Counted from the stretch's first letter, positions 19,602-28,788 are shown. The stretch: 40,307 nt of DNA from Anaerolineae bacterium (GCA_022824465.1 JAJDZV010000002.1:84192-124498), one strand, 5' to 3'. The notes: a model not told the origin generated them from the letters alone. A program made the numbers and translations.

Positions 19602-20456
19602 ATGAACGCATACGCGAATGATCCCCGTCTCAGCCGCTTTGATCCTCTGGAGCGGATTATTTTCTATGATGACTTCGACGAGGGCGTGAACGGCTGGTCT
19701 GAACTGATCGGCAATTATGAGCACACGCTGGACTCGATCATACCGCTTTCGGCTGATTATCGGCCGCCGATGATCAGCAATCTGACTATGTGGGATACTG
19801 GCACTGCCGGCTCTATGGAAGGCAGCTATGCGCTCAAGATAGCGAGCCGGGCGCGCGAGGGTGCGCTCGCTACCAGCATCAAGCGCGTGACATTTCGCAA
19901 GCCGGGACCGGTTCAGCTGGAAGCCTATTTCTGTTTCAAGCCGGAGGCGTCGGAGTTGCGTCTTTCCGCTGACGATGTCCGGGCGTTCGGCGTACTCTTC
20001 GATTTGCAGGACGGCATGAACCCGGAGATCCGCTGGATGCCGCATCTGCGCTACCTCAACGCGCAAGGCGGCGAGATGGTCAGGCGCTGGCAAGTCAAGG
20101 GCCAAACGCCGCCATTCCGGAAAATCGGCGACAGGGGCGAGACTGTGTCGACGCCGCATCTAGGACCTGAATTCTGGGAATTTGTCGACGCGCCGGCGCA
20201 GGATCTTTGCTACAACGAGATCGCGACCAAGATGAACTGGCATTATCTGCGCGTGAGTTTTGATCTGGCGGAACGGCGCTTCCTCGGTTTCCAGTGCAAT
20301 GACCTCGTCTACGAAGGCGAAGCGCTGAAATACATCAGCATCCCGGCGATGCCCAACTTGAACTGTATGCTGAACGCGGCTTTCTGGGTGCAGACCAATC
20401 GTGACAAGCGCGCCTTTTTCTACCTCGATTCGGTGCTTCTCAGCGGGGAGTTTTGA
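19602..20456 (+). CDS. Hypothetical protein, probable beta-sandwich (LamG-like appearance)
   Basis: 284 aa, no assigned function. It opens with RFDPLERIIFYDDFDEGVNG and contains a GSYALKIASRAREGALATS strand region, AFGVLFDLQDG, HYLRVSFDLAERRFLGFQCN and C-terminal RAFFYLDSVLLSGEF. A 'DDFD..GW', 'GS.AL.I', 'FYLDSV' pattern is common in concanavalin/LamG-like carbohydrate-binding folds, but that is a resemblance, not a match. No signal peptide is seen. It ends 2 nt before the next ORF's ATG and likely belongs to the operon with the FAD oxidoreductase and PhyH genes. Confidence 0.8.
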   Translation: MNAYANDPRLSRFDPLERIIFYDDFDEGVNGWSELIGNYEHTLDSIIPLSADYRPPMISNLTMWDTGTAGSMEGSYALKIASRAREGALATSIKRVTFRKPGPVQLEAYFCFKPEASELRLSADDVRAFGVLFDLQDGMNPEIRWMPHLRYLNAQGGEMVRRWQVKGQTPPFRKIGDRGETVSTPHLGPEFWEFVDAPAQDLCYNEIATKMNWHYLRVSFDLAERRFLGFQCNDLVYEGEALKYISIPAMPNLNCMLNAAFWVQTNRDKRAFFYLDSVLLSGEF

Positions 20457-20458
20457 TC

Positions 20459-20797
20459 ATGGCGTTAAGACGGAGTTACACGGCGATCGTCGAACGCAAT
20501 GTCCTTTGGCAGGGCGACTTCGCCAGTGAGCCCTACGAAGCGGCTTGGGCGTGCGAGGCGATTTTCTTCGTGCGCGCGCTGGATGTATCGCCGGTATTCG
20601 GTGGCATGGCAAATGTGCAGATTTCCGCGGACGGGATCCACTGGGCAGACGAAGGCGCCGTTTTCAATTTGCCCACAGCGGAGGGCGCAGTCACGTTCTG
20701 CAAGGTTACGCACTTCGGCGGATTTCTGCGAATTAAGGGCAGACTTGCTGCCGACGAAAGAATCAAGGTGCTGGTCTCCTTAGCGCTCAAGGAATGA
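20459..20797 (+). CDS. Small hypothetical beta-rich protein, 112 aa
   Basis: Not recognised. Start ATG 20459 is preceded by GGGGAG (20445-20450); TTG 20453 would overlap the previous stop. The protein alternates hydrophobic and polar residues (FFVRALDVSPVFGGMANVQI, SADGIHWADEGAVFNLPTAE, FGGFLRIKGRLAADERIKVL), suggesting a small beta-sandwich. It ends 2 nt before the start of the FAD oxidoreductase and carries its likely Shine-Dalgarno (AAGGA) in its last codons, so the two are translationally linked. An accessory or binding role beside the enzyme is possible. Confidence 0.75.
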   Translation: MALRRSYTAIVERNVLWQGDFASEPYEAAWACEAIFFVRALDVSPVFGGMANVQISADGIHWADEGAVFNLPTAEGAVTFCKVTHFGGFLRIKGRLAADERIKVLVSLALKE

Positions 20798-20799
20798 TA

Positions 20800-22578
20800 A
20801 TGACTTACGAGTTCGACGCCGTAATCGTGGGCGGTACGCCAGCGGGCATCATGGCGGGTATCGCCGTTGCTCGCGCAGGCCGGCGCGCGGTGATCCTCGA
20901 GCGCAACGGGCATATTGGGGGCTTGCCCGCGAACGGACTGGGCGCGACCGATATCGCCACTCGCGGCGCCACCGGCGGCCTCTTTTTGGAATTTGTCAGC
21001 CGAATCAAAGAATACTACAGCGATACATACGGGGCTGATTCGCAGCAAGTTGAGCTCTGTTCGGACGGCTACCGCTTTGAGCCGCGCGTCGCCGAGATGA
21101 TCCTTCTGGGCATGATCGCCGAGTGTGGCGACGGGCTGGAAGTACGGACGCTGCGGCAGTTCAATCCCGAGCCGCAGCAGGTCATCAAAGACGGCGCTGC
21201 GCTGCGCCGGATCAGGGTTATCGAGCGCGAAAGCGGAGACGAAGAAGTCTATGCCGGGTCGGTATTCGTCGACGCCACCTACGAAGGAGATTTGGCGGCG
21301 GCCGCGGGGGCGCCCTACATGCTGGGACGGGAAGGCGCCGATGAGTATGGCGAGCCCTGCGCCGGCAAGTTTTATCAACGCTGGCGCGCGCCGGTAGACG
21401 AGCGTTACTCCACGGGGCAAGGCGACAACGCCATTCAGTCTTACAATTATCGCCTGCCGCTGACCACCAATAAAGCCAACATGCGACGCATCGGCAAGCC
21501 GGCGACCTACAACCGTGATGAGTATTTGTCGCTGGCGGAGGATGTGCGACTCAATCGCTTTGCGGGCCCGCCGACGCCGCTGGAGTTTGACGGCATTGGC
21601 GCGATTACGAACATGGTCCGCCTGCCCAACGACAAGGTGGACGGCAACAATCAGCATGCCGCTTTCATCTCGACCGACTTGCCGGAGGAGAATTGGCCCT
21701 ACCCGACCGCCAGTTGGGATTGGCGCGACCGCTTCGCCCTGCGCCTGCGCGATTATATCCTCGGACTTTTCTACTTCGCCCAGAATGACGAGTCGCTGCC
21801 GGCCGGCTTTCGCGAGCGCTGTAATCGTTGGGGGCTGTCGCTGGATGAATTTGAAGACAACGACAATTTTCCGCGGCAGATCTATGTGCGCGAGGGGCGG
21901 CGGATCCGCGGCGAGTATCTCTTCACCGCGCACGACGCCTTGTCCAAGCGACATTCCCGGGCGCATGTCACAAGCATCACAGCCAGCCATTACGCGCTGG
22001 ATTCGCACGCCTGCCTCAAGCGGGAGGCGGGACGGCCGCATTTGGATGGTTTCTTTTCGCACAGAACTACGCCATATAGCGTTCCTTACGGGGTGATCGT
22101 GCCGTTGGAAGTCGAGAACCTGCTGATCCCCGTGCCGGCGTCGGGCACGCATATCGGCTTCAGCACTTTACGCATGGAGCCTTGCTGGATGGCGCTGGGC
22201 GAGGCGGCCGGCGAAGCTATCAACGTCAGCCTCGATGAAGGGACATCAGCGCGCGGCGTCAACGTGGTCGAGTTGCAGCGGCGTCTGCTGGAGGCCGGCG
22301 CGGTACTGAGCTATTTTGAAGACGCGGCGCCGGGCGATGCCCATTATCATGCCCTGCAATTCTTCGGCCTGCGCGGCTTCCTGGGCGCTGGCTACGCAGC
22401 CGATCTTGACGAGCCGGTCTCGGACGAAGACCGCGCGAATTGGACGACTTGGGCAAATACGCCGGAACTCGCGATATTCAGCGGGACGCGCGGTCAACTC
22501 TTAGATAGAATCTATACTGTAGCGAGCGAACGCAGTGATGCGGAACAAGCGGCGCTCTATGCGCAGGTGGAGGGATAA
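20800..22578 (+). CDS. FAD-dependent oxidoreductase, PF12831-like
   Basis: 592 aa. The N-terminal dinucleotide fold is VIVGGTPAGIMAGIAVARAG with the ribose-binding ILERNGHIGG, and the flavin-contact region recurs in the C-terminal LIPVPASGTHIGFSTLRMEP and LGEAAGEAINVSLDEG. This matches the 'FAD dependent oxidoreductase' family of secondary-metabolism and glycan-associated enzymes; substrates are mostly unknown. AAGGA (20788-20792) fits ATG 20800 rather than the ATG at 20794. The PhyH gene follows after 3 nt. No signal peptide, so cytoplasmic. A second, distant member of the family is at 24034. Confidence 0.87.
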   Translation: MTYEFDAVIVGGTPAGIMAGIAVARAGRRAVILERNGHIGGLPANGLGATDIATRGATGGLFLEFVSRIKEYYSDTYGADSQQVELCSDGYRFEPRVAEMILLGMIAECGDGLEVRTLRQFNPEPQQVIKDGAALRRIRVIERESGDEEVYAGSVFVDATYEGDLAAAAGAPYMLGREGADEYGEPCAGKFYQRWRAPVDERYSTGQGDNAIQSYNYRLPLTTNKANMRRIGKPATYNRDEYLSLAEDVRLNRFAGPPTPLEFDGIGAITNMVRLPNDKVDGNNQHAAFISTDLPEENWPYPTASWDWRDRFALRLRDYILGLFYFAQNDESLPAGFRERCNRWGLSLDEFEDNDNFPRQIYVREGRRIRGEYLFTAHDALSKRHSRAHVTSITASHYALDSHACLKREAGRPHLDGFFSHRTTPYSVPYGVIVPLEVENLLIPVPASGTHIGFSTLRMEPCWMALGEAAGEAINVSLDEGTSARGVNVVELQRRLLEAGAVLSYFEDAAPGDAHYHALQFFGLRGFLGAGYAADLDEPVSDEDRANWTTWANTPELAIFSGTRGQLLDRIYTVASERSDAEQAALYAQVEG

Positions 22579-22581
22579 GCG

Positions 22582-23475
22582 ATGGAATTTGTCAAGATCA
22601 CGCCGGAACAGAAACGGCAATTCGATGAAGAAGGATACTTGATCATGCGCGAGGCGATCGATAGCAGCATGGTCTCGTCGCTTATTGAAGCGGGCGATCG
22701 GCTGATCGCTTCCGACCGCGAGCTGAACCGCCAGCGCCGGCCGGGCGGCTTATACGACGGCTTTCGCAACTGCGTGTCGATGGACGATGCCTTTCGGCCG
22801 CTGATCACCAATCCGAAGACCTTCTCCATCGTGGCGCAATTGCTAAGCCCTTATCTGTCGCTGCTGACCAGCCACCTTATCTATCGCGCCCCCGATCCGC
22901 CGGGTTCGGACGGCACCGGCCGGATTCCGGGCTGGCATCGCGACCACTACATGTCCATGCGCGACCTGGGCGATCAGAACATCCCGCGACATTCGCTCAA
23001 GGTGGCCTACTATTTGACTGATTTGAGCGAGCCCAACACCGGCGTCACCATGATGGCGGCCGGCAGCAATCAACTCAAGGCGCCGATCGACATTTCGGAG
23101 GATCAGGTCGATCCGGCTACCAAGGTTGAGCCGCTGCTGAACCCGGGCGATGCTGTCTTCTTCGAGAACCGCACCTGGCATGCTGGCGCCGCCAATTTGA
23201 GCGATCGCATCCGCAAAGCCGTCATGATCGGCTATTCCTATGATTGGGTCATCCCGACCGATTATCGGCGGCAGGCGCCTGAATTTGTGGAGAAACTTTC
23301 GCCGATTGAGCGCTATCTCGTCGGCGAACCGGTAGACGACAATCCCAATTTTGATTTCACCGGCGGTCCCAACCCAATAGACGATTGGTGCGTCGAGAAT
23401 GGCTATCACTACCAGCCTAAGCAGGGGGTAGGGCACGTTATCGCCGCTGGCGAACCTAGCAAGCCCGGCATGTAA
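22582..23475 (+). CDS. Phytanoyl-CoA dioxygenase (PhyH) family Fe(II)/2-oxoglutarate oxygenase
   Basis: 297 aa. The iron-binding triad is visible: H119 and D121 in GWHRDHYMS and the distal H200 in NRTWHAGAANLS, with R209/R211 positioned to hold 2-oxoglutarate. EEGYLIMREAIDSSMVSSLI at the N-terminus is typical of the family. Such enzymes hydroxylate small molecules, lipids or metabolites using O2 and 2-oxoglutarate; the substrate here is unknown. It directly follows the FAD oxidoreductase (3-nt gap) and almost surely shares its transcript. Two oxidative enzymes acting in turn on one substrate is the natural inference. Confidence 0.9.
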   Translation: MEFVKITPEQKRQFDEEGYLIMREAIDSSMVSSLIEAGDRLIASDRELNRQRRPGGLYDGFRNCVSMDDAFRPLITNPKTFSIVAQLLSPYLSLLTSHLIYRAPDPPGSDGTGRIPGWHRDHYMSMRDLGDQNIPRHSLKVAYYLTDLSEPNTGVTMMAAGSNQLKAPIDISEDQVDPATKVEPLLNPGDAVFFENRTWHAGAANLSDRIRKAVMIGYSYDWVIPTDYRRQAPEFVEKLSPIERYLVGEPVDDNPNFDFTGGPNPIDDWCVENGYHYQPKQGVGHVIAAGEPSKPGM

Positions 23476-23508
23476 TTTCGTGGTGAGGACGGGCAAGCCT
23501 TATGCGGT

Positions 23509-23937
23509 TTAGGAAGATTTGAGCTTGGGCGTCTCGAAGTAGCTTTCGAGGCGGTTTACCGCGGCTTGCAACACCTTCAAGTCGCCGCGGACGTTATGAT
23601 GCAGATCCAGCGAGGCGTCGGCCTTCTGCTCGATAACATCGAGTTTAGTTTCTATACGGTCGAACCTGGCGTCAATGCGGTCAAGCCTGGCGTCGATGCG
23701 GTCAAGCCTGGCGTCTGTCGCATCGAACCTGGTATCAATTGAATCCATTCTAGAAATCAGCGCGGCCTGACTGGCATCAACTTGGCCTAGCCTGGCTTCA
23801 ACGCTGACCAGTCTGTCGTTCAGGTCTTTAATGTCATCCTTCGTGGCGTAGCGGCGGAAGAAACTGATGATCACCAAAACTGCCACTACCGCATTCATTG
23901 CCAGCCCTAGCAGAGTGGGAATTTGCGCTTGATCCAC
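23509..23937 (-). CDS. Small membrane-anchored coiled-coil protein
   Basis: 142 aa from GTG 23937 (GGAGAAG upstream). One N-terminal membrane helix (LLGLAMNAVVAVLVIISFF) is followed by a long coiled coil whose core is heptads such as DRIDARL-DRIDARF-DRIETKL. These heptads are encoded by four 21-bp tandem DNA repeats at 23651-23734, so copy number could change without loss of frame. No enzyme motif. Proteins of this type are common and of uncertain role. It is convergent with the PhyH gene, interrupting the otherwise + strand cluster. Confidence 0.75.
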   Translation of the reverse strand: MDQAQIPTLLGLAMNAVVAVLVIISFFRRYATKDDIKDLNDRLVSVEARLGQVDASQAALISRMDSIDTRFDATDARLDRIDARLDRIDARFDRIETKLDVIEQKADASLDLHHNVRGDLKVLQAAVNRLESYFETPKLKSS

Positions 23938-24033
23938 GAACTTGGCTTCTCCAGCTAAACTTGCCCTTCGTCCGCTGATTATATTAAACTCTGTATGAAA
24001 ATGTCAAATACTTGGCACAGAAGGAAACGAAAC

Positions 24034-25644
24034 ATGAAAGAACGAACCTGCGACATCCTCGTCGTCGGCGGCGGCACGGGCGCGATCGGCGCGGCGCTGG
24101 CGGCTTTGCGTCTGGGCAAGACCGTCATCATGAGCGAGGAGACCGACTGGATCGGCGGGCAGTTGACGGCCCAAGCGGTCCCGCCGGATGAGAATCCCTG
24201 GGTCGATCAATGCGGCGCGACCGCGACCTATATGCGCTTTTCCGATGGCGTGCGCGATTATTACCGCCGCAATTATCCGCTGACGGACAAAGCGCGCTAT
24301 ACGATGAACTGGAATCCGGGACAAGGCAACGTCAGCCGCCTGTGCCATGAACCGCGCATCGGTCTCGCCGTCATTGAGGAGATGCTCGCGCCTTACCGTT
24401 CCGGCAGGCAGCTTGACATTTTGCTCTATCACATCCCGGTCGCGGCGGAGACCGATGGCGACCGCGTCCTGGCTGTCACGTTGGAAGATACGCGGACCGC
24501 CGATCAGGTGGTGATCTCCGCGCCCTACATCCTCGACGCGACTGAACTGGGCGATTTGCTGGAACTGGCGAATGTCGAATCAATCATCGGCGCCGAGAGT
24601 CAAGCGCAGACCGGCGAAATGCACGCGGTCGAGGGCGATCCGCTGCCGCTGGATCAGCAGTCGATCTCCTGGTGCTTCGCTATTGATCACCTGGAAGGCG
24701 AAGACCACACCATCGAAAAGCCGGACGATTATGACTTCTGGCGCGAATACAAAGCTGACTTCTGGCCCGATAAGCAATTGAGCTGGACCTATTCAAGTCC
24801 GCAAACGCTGGAGCCGGTCCATCGTCAAATTTTCCAGGCCGACTTTCGCCACCGCTACACAGGCGGACCGGGCGATCTCTGGCATTTCCGCCGCATCCTC
24901 TACAAAGGACATTATCCCGAAGGCGCCTTTCCCAGCGATATTACGCTGGTCAATTGGCCCCAGATCGATTACTGGCTGAAGCCGCTGCTGGGCGTGGGCG
25001 AAGACGTGAAGCAAGCGGCGCTGCGGGAATGCAAGCAGTTGAGCTTCTCTGTGCTGTATTGGATGCAGACTGAAGCGCCTCGCTCCGACGGGAAGGGCTA
25101 CGGTTATCCCGGCTTGCGTTTGCGCCCCGATGTGGTCGGCACAAGCGACGGTATGGCGAAGTACGTTTACGTGCGCGAGGCGCGGCGCATCCTGGCTGAA
25201 TTCACCGTGCGGGAACAGCATGTCGGCGTTCAGCAGCGCGAAGGCTTGGACACTGCCGAGCAATTCGACGACAGCGTCGGCATCGGCAGTTATCGCATCG
25301 ACCTGCATCCCAGCACCGGCTTGCGCAACTACATCGACATCAGTTGTTATCCTTTCCAGATTCCGCTGGGATCACTGATTCCTCAGCGCGTGGAAAACCT
25401 GCTGCCGGCTTGCAAGAACCTGGGTGTGACGCATATCACCAACGGCTGCTATCGTCTGCATCCGGTGGAATGGAATATCGGCGAGGCGGCCGGCGCGCTG
25501 GCGGCTTATTGCCTGGACAAGGGGCTAACTCCGCGGCAGGCGCGCAACACGGAAGAGCATCTGCGCGACTTTCAACGGCTGCTGGCGACTGAGCTTGGCG
25601 TACCGCTGGAGTGGCCTGTCTATGCGCGGCGGACGGTGCGCTAG
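24034..25644 (+). CDS. FAD-dependent oxidoreductase, PF12831-like (second)
   Basis: 536 aa. Start ATG 24034 is set by AAGGAA (24021-24026) 7 nt upstream; the frame's extension to 23995 adds a poor leader. Dinucleotide fold: CDILVVGGGTGAIGAALAAL, then MSEETDWIGGQLTAQAVPPD. C-terminal flavin contact: GSLIPQRVENLLPACKNLGV and HPVEWNIGEAAGALAAYCLD. It is closer to the classic PF12831 type than the protein at 20800. Its stop overlaps that of the convergent binding-protein gene on the shared CTAG at 25641-25644. Substrate unknown; a role beside the PhyH/FAD gene pair is inferred from closeness only. Confidence 0.88.
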   Translation: MKERTCDILVVGGGTGAIGAALAALRLGKTVIMSEETDWIGGQLTAQAVPPDENPWVDQCGATATYMRFSDGVRDYYRRNYPLTDKARYTMNWNPGQGNVSRLCHEPRIGLAVIEEMLAPYRSGRQLDILLYHIPVAAETDGDRVLAVTLEDTRTADQVVISAPYILDATELGDLLELANVESIIGAESQAQTGEMHAVEGDPLPLDQQSISWCFAIDHLEGEDHTIEKPDDYDFWREYKADFWPDKQLSWTYSSPQTLEPVHRQIFQADFRHRYTGGPGDLWHFRRILYKGHYPEGAFPSDITLVNWPQIDYWLKPLLGVGEDVKQAALRECKQLSFSVLYWMQTEAPRSDGKGYGYPGLRLRPDVVGTSDGMAKYVYVREARRILAEFTVREQHVGVQQREGLDTAEQFDDSVGIGSYRIDLHPSTGLRNYIDISCYPFQIPLGSLIPQRVENLLPACKNLGVTHITNGCYRLHPVEWNIGEAAGALAAYCLDKGLTPRQARNTEEHLRDFQRLLATELGVPLEWPVYARRTVR

Positions 25645-26897
25645 CCCCCATCCTCCGGCATCATTGTCAAGTCCCAGACAGCGGGCGGCGGCCACATCCC
25701 GTCATAGAGCACCGCTTCGGTGATTTCGAAGACAGCCAATGCCCCAGGATTGCCGCAGTCACCCGCAAAGGGTGATTCGTCAAGGCAGGTCAAGGCGCCC
25801 GTCACCCCGTCATAATTCTCAACCGCGTTGATAGCTTCGCGCATCGCCTGACGACCGATGAAGAGGACGCCGTCATCAGCCTCAATCGCTACTTTTTCGA
25901 CCGCGTCCAATATCAGATTGGCCGCATCGTAGGCATGACCGTGGAAGCTGCTGGGCGGCGCCCCGCCGAATTCTTCTTCCCAAGCCTCAAGCAGCGCTTT
26001 ATATTTCTCGCCTGTGACATTGGGACCCGACACATAGGCGCCCAGCGCCGCTTCTCCGGTATTCTGGGGAAAAGAATTCACCAGGGTGGCATCGGCCAAC
26101 ATTATCACTGTATCTTCCAGCCCGGGCATGTTGGCCATCTGCGCGGTGATGAATTCCGATTCGGGCGGGAAAAAGGGCGCGAATAAGATATCAGGCCCGC
26201 TAGCCGCCACTTCGGTCAAGACAGCGGTCATATCGACATCGCCGACATTCACGCTCCCTTGGAAAACAACTTCGCCGCCCAATTCCAGGAAAGTGTCCCG
26301 CATGATGCCCGCAAGACTCTCGGTGTAAGTGCCGCCGTCGTGGACGGTCGCCAGCTTACGAACGCCCAAGACACGGTAGGCGAATTGCCCATTGAGCAAA
26401 CCTTGGAAGCGATCGTTTGCCGTGATGCGGTAGTAGCCGGGGCGCCAGACACCGCCGGAGTCCGTATCGGAGCTGGTCAATTCCGGCGCGGTATTGATCG
26501 GCGAGATCGTCAGCATACCGGCCTCGCTGATGATGGGTAGGGCGCCTTGCGCGGCGCTGGTGCAGCCGGGACCCACGATACCCACAATCGTCCGGTCGGC
26601 CGCCATCCGCTGTCCGGCTGCTTGCCCGCCTTCCGAGGTGCACTGATCGTCTTCAAGAGTCACTTCAATGTCGCGCCCAAGCACCTGGCCGCCGCGATTC
26701 AAGATCGCCAGTTCGACACCGCCTAGCCCATCCTCACCGAAGAATGAATTGGCGCCGGAAAACACCAGCATCGCTCCCAGCACAATTGGATCATCCGGCC
26801 CTACCTCGACGCAGCCGAGCGGATCGGCGCAGTCTGCGGCGAATACTGGCAAGACCAGCACGCTCAGCAAAAGTATAATGAGAATGAATCGGTTCAT
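25641..26897 (-). CDS. Leu/Ile/Val-type ABC transporter substrate-binding protein (orphan)
   Basis: 418 aa from ATG 26897, where a clear signal peptide begins (MNRFILIILLLSVLVLPVF, cleavage near AA-DCA); the frame to 26972 is discarded. Type I binding fold with IVLGAMLVFSGANSFFGEDG, DIEVTLEDDQCTSEGGQAAG, ADRTIVGIVGPGCTSAAQGA, LPIISEAGMLTISPIN and HGHAYDAANLILDAVEKVA. Several cysteines (for example DDQC and GPGC) may form disulfides. Known relatives bind amino acids, amides or aromatic acids for HAAT importers. No HAAT permease or ATPase genes are beside it, so it either feeds a transporter encoded elsewhere or serves as a sensor. Confidence 0.88.
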   Translation of the reverse strand: MNRFILIILLLSVLVLPVFAADCADPLGCVEVGPDDPIVLGAMLVFSGANSFFGEDGLGGVELAILNRGGQVLGRDIEVTLEDDQCTSEGGQAAGQRMAADRTIVGIVGPGCTSAAQGALPIISEAGMLTISPINTAPELTSSDTDSGGVWRPGYYRITANDRFQGLLNGQFAYRVLGVRKLATVHDGGTYTESLAGIMRDTFLELGGEVVFQGSVNVGDVDMTAVLTEVAASGPDILFAPFFPPESEFITAQMANMPGLEDTVIMLADATLVNSFPQNTGEAALGAYVSGPNVTGEKYKALLEAWEEEFGGAPPSSFHGHAYDAANLILDAVEKVAIEADDGVLFIGRQAMREAINAVENYDGVTGALTCLDESPFAGDCGNPGALAVFEITEAVLYDGMWPPPAVWDLTMMPEDGG

Positions 26898-27145
26898 AAT
26901 CTGCTCACCATCCGAAGCTACATAAAGAGTTGGCAATAGTATGACAGAACTTGCGCTAATTATTGAGACCATGTGGTCGTAACCAGTAGGTTAGCTTGCT
27001 CAATTGAAGTCCAGCGATTGAACGTGAGACGCTTTGCCTGGCTGCGCGGACGCGCTACTATAGTGATCTGAACCAGGCGCAAGCCGCTACAGATTCCGAG
27101 CGGCGCACGAAGTCTTGGCCGCATGCCCAAGCCTCGGGAGGGTAA

Positions 27146-28750
27146 ATGCTTAAGACATTTCGACATTGTTTGCTGTCGCTCGCTCTGTCGCTGGCTCTGC
27201 TGCAATTCGCGCAAGCGGAAGACGGTCCCATCTTCCGCGATGTCAGCGCGGCAGCCGGCATCACGGCGACGCATCGCGGCATATGGGACGACAAAGAAAC
27301 CATGCAGGGCTACCTCGCGATCGGACAAGCCTGGGGCGATTATGACCGCGACGGCTGGGTCGACCTATTTGTAACCGGCAACCTGGACCCGAATGTGCTT
27401 TATCGCAACAACGGCGATGGGACATTCTCTATTATGCAGCACAGCGAGGGTCTGAGCCTGCCTGATGTGCCGAGCGGCGGCGCCACCTGGGCCGACTACG
27501 ACAATGACGGCTGGGTCGACCTCTACATCGTGAACTACGGCGCCAATCGCCTGTTCCGCAACGAGGGCGGCGACGGCTTCCGCGACACGACGCTGGAGGC
27601 GGGAGTGGGCGATACCGGCAAGGGCACATCGGCGGCTTGGGGCGATTACGACAGCGATGGTTGGCTGGATCTATACGTGACGAATTGGTCCTGTTTCCCC
27701 GAATGCGCTCCGGTGGATTTCACAGCGCAGCAGGATCGGCTCTACCGCAACAACGGCGATGGCAGTTTCACCGATGTGACCGCCACGCTGGACTACCGGC
27801 TGACGCTTGGGGCGGGTTTCGCGCCGGCTTTCCTCGATTATGACGGCGATGGCGATAGCGATATCTACGTCGTCAACGACAAGCTGCAGAACGAGATCGG
27901 CAATGTGCTTTGGCGGAATGACGGCGCCGGTTGCGGGCATTGGTGCTGGACGAATGTCGCCGGAGAGAGCGGCGCTGATCTGCTGATCAACGGCATGGGC
28001 GTCGACGCGAGCGACTACGACAACGATGGCGATGTCGACATTTACATCACCGACATGGTCTACCAGATGCACCTGCTGATGAATGACGGCGCGGGCGGGT
28101 TCCGCAATCGGGCGCGCTCGACCGGCAGCGCAATCAATATGGGTCCCGATAACGGCGTGGGCTGGGGCGCGACTTTCTTCGACTTCGACAACGATGGTTG
28201 GCAAGACCTGTACGTGGCGGCGACCAATTATCACCAGACATTTCCCGAGCTGGAAGTCAGCTTCATGAATCCCAGGCCCGATTCGCTCTTCCGCAACGAC
28301 CGGCATCGGGGCTTCCAGGATGTCAGCGCGGGCAGCGGCATCGACGCGGCGCTGGCGACCCTTGGGGTGGCTTATGCCGATTATGATCGTGATGGCGACC
28401 TCGATTTGGTGACCGGGAATTGGAATAGCGGCTATCGGCTGTATGAGAATCAGGGTGGCGGCGGGCGCTGGCTGTCGCTCGATTTGCGCGGGGGCGGCCC
28501 GGTAAACCGCGATGCAGTCGGCACAGTGGTACACCTGACGACCGACGATGGTCTGACGCAGCAGCAGACGGTCAGCATCGGCACCGGGCTGGGCGGCAAT
28601 AATCAGTTGGCGCTGCATTTTGGCTTGGGGGATTCGGCGGCGGCGGATCTGCGCATCGTTTGGACGAATGGCGCGGAATGCGGATTTGAGGCGGCGCCGG
28701 CGAATCAGCGTCTGCGTCTGGTCTATGGCGTGACGGCGGGTTGCGGTTAG
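27146..28750 (+). CDS. Secreted FG-GAP/VCBS repeat protein with ASPIC/UnbV domain
   Basis: 534 aa. Signal peptide (CLLSLALSLALLQFAQA), then a beta-propeller of FG-GAP-type repeats with at least seven Ca2+-loop motifs: DYDRDGWVD, DYDNDGWVD, DYDSDGWLD, DYDGDGDSD, DYDNDGDVD, DFDNDGWQD and DYDRDGDLD. The C-terminal ~110 residues (GRWLSLDLRGGGPVNRDAVG, then LHFGLGDSAAADLRIVW) are an ASPIC/UnbV domain. Such proteins are exported and thought to bind ligands or polysaccharides at the cell surface; no catalytic role is established. GGAGGG lies 3 nt before ATG 27146. Convergent with the second sulfatase. Confidence 0.92.
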   Translation: MLKTFRHCLLSLALSLALLQFAQAEDGPIFRDVSAAAGITATHRGIWDDKETMQGYLAIGQAWGDYDRDGWVDLFVTGNLDPNVLYRNNGDGTFSIMQHSEGLSLPDVPSGGATWADYDNDGWVDLYIVNYGANRLFRNEGGDGFRDTTLEAGVGDTGKGTSAAWGDYDSDGWLDLYVTNWSCFPECAPVDFTAQQDRLYRNNGDGSFTDVTATLDYRLTLGAGFAPAFLDYDGDGDSDIYVVNDKLQNEIGNVLWRNDGAGCGHWCWTNVAGESGADLLINGMGVDASDYDNDGDVDIYITDMVYQMHLLMNDGAGGFRNRARSTGSAINMGPDNGVGWGATFFDFDNDGWQDLYVAATNYHQTFPELEVSFMNPRPDSLFRNDRHRGFQDVSAGSGIDAALATLGVAYADYDRDGDLDLVTGNWNSGYRLYENQGGGGRWLSLDLRGGGPVNRDAVGTVVHLTTDDGLTQQQTVSIGTGLGGNNQLALHFGLGDSAAADLRIVWTNGAECGFEAAPANQRLRLVYGVTAGCG

Positions 28751-28788
28751 GGTTCCTCGACAGAGCCGCAAAGCGCGCAGAGAACAAC

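Noticed and set aside
20533..22152. 539-codon minus-strand frame opposite the FAD oxidoreductase
   Set aside because: Arg/Ala/Val-rich antisense shadow; the + strand product has a complete FAD fold and ribosome binding site.
27034..27061. TTGCCT and TACTAT, 16 nt apart, as promoter of the FG-GAP gene
   Set aside because: Both boxes match consensus at only four of six positions, so it is too weak to list as a feature.
27671..28771. 366-codon minus-strand frame opposite the FG-GAP protein
   Set aside because: It mirrors the DxDxDG repeats as Ile/Val/Ala runs; the + strand frame has signal peptide and domains.
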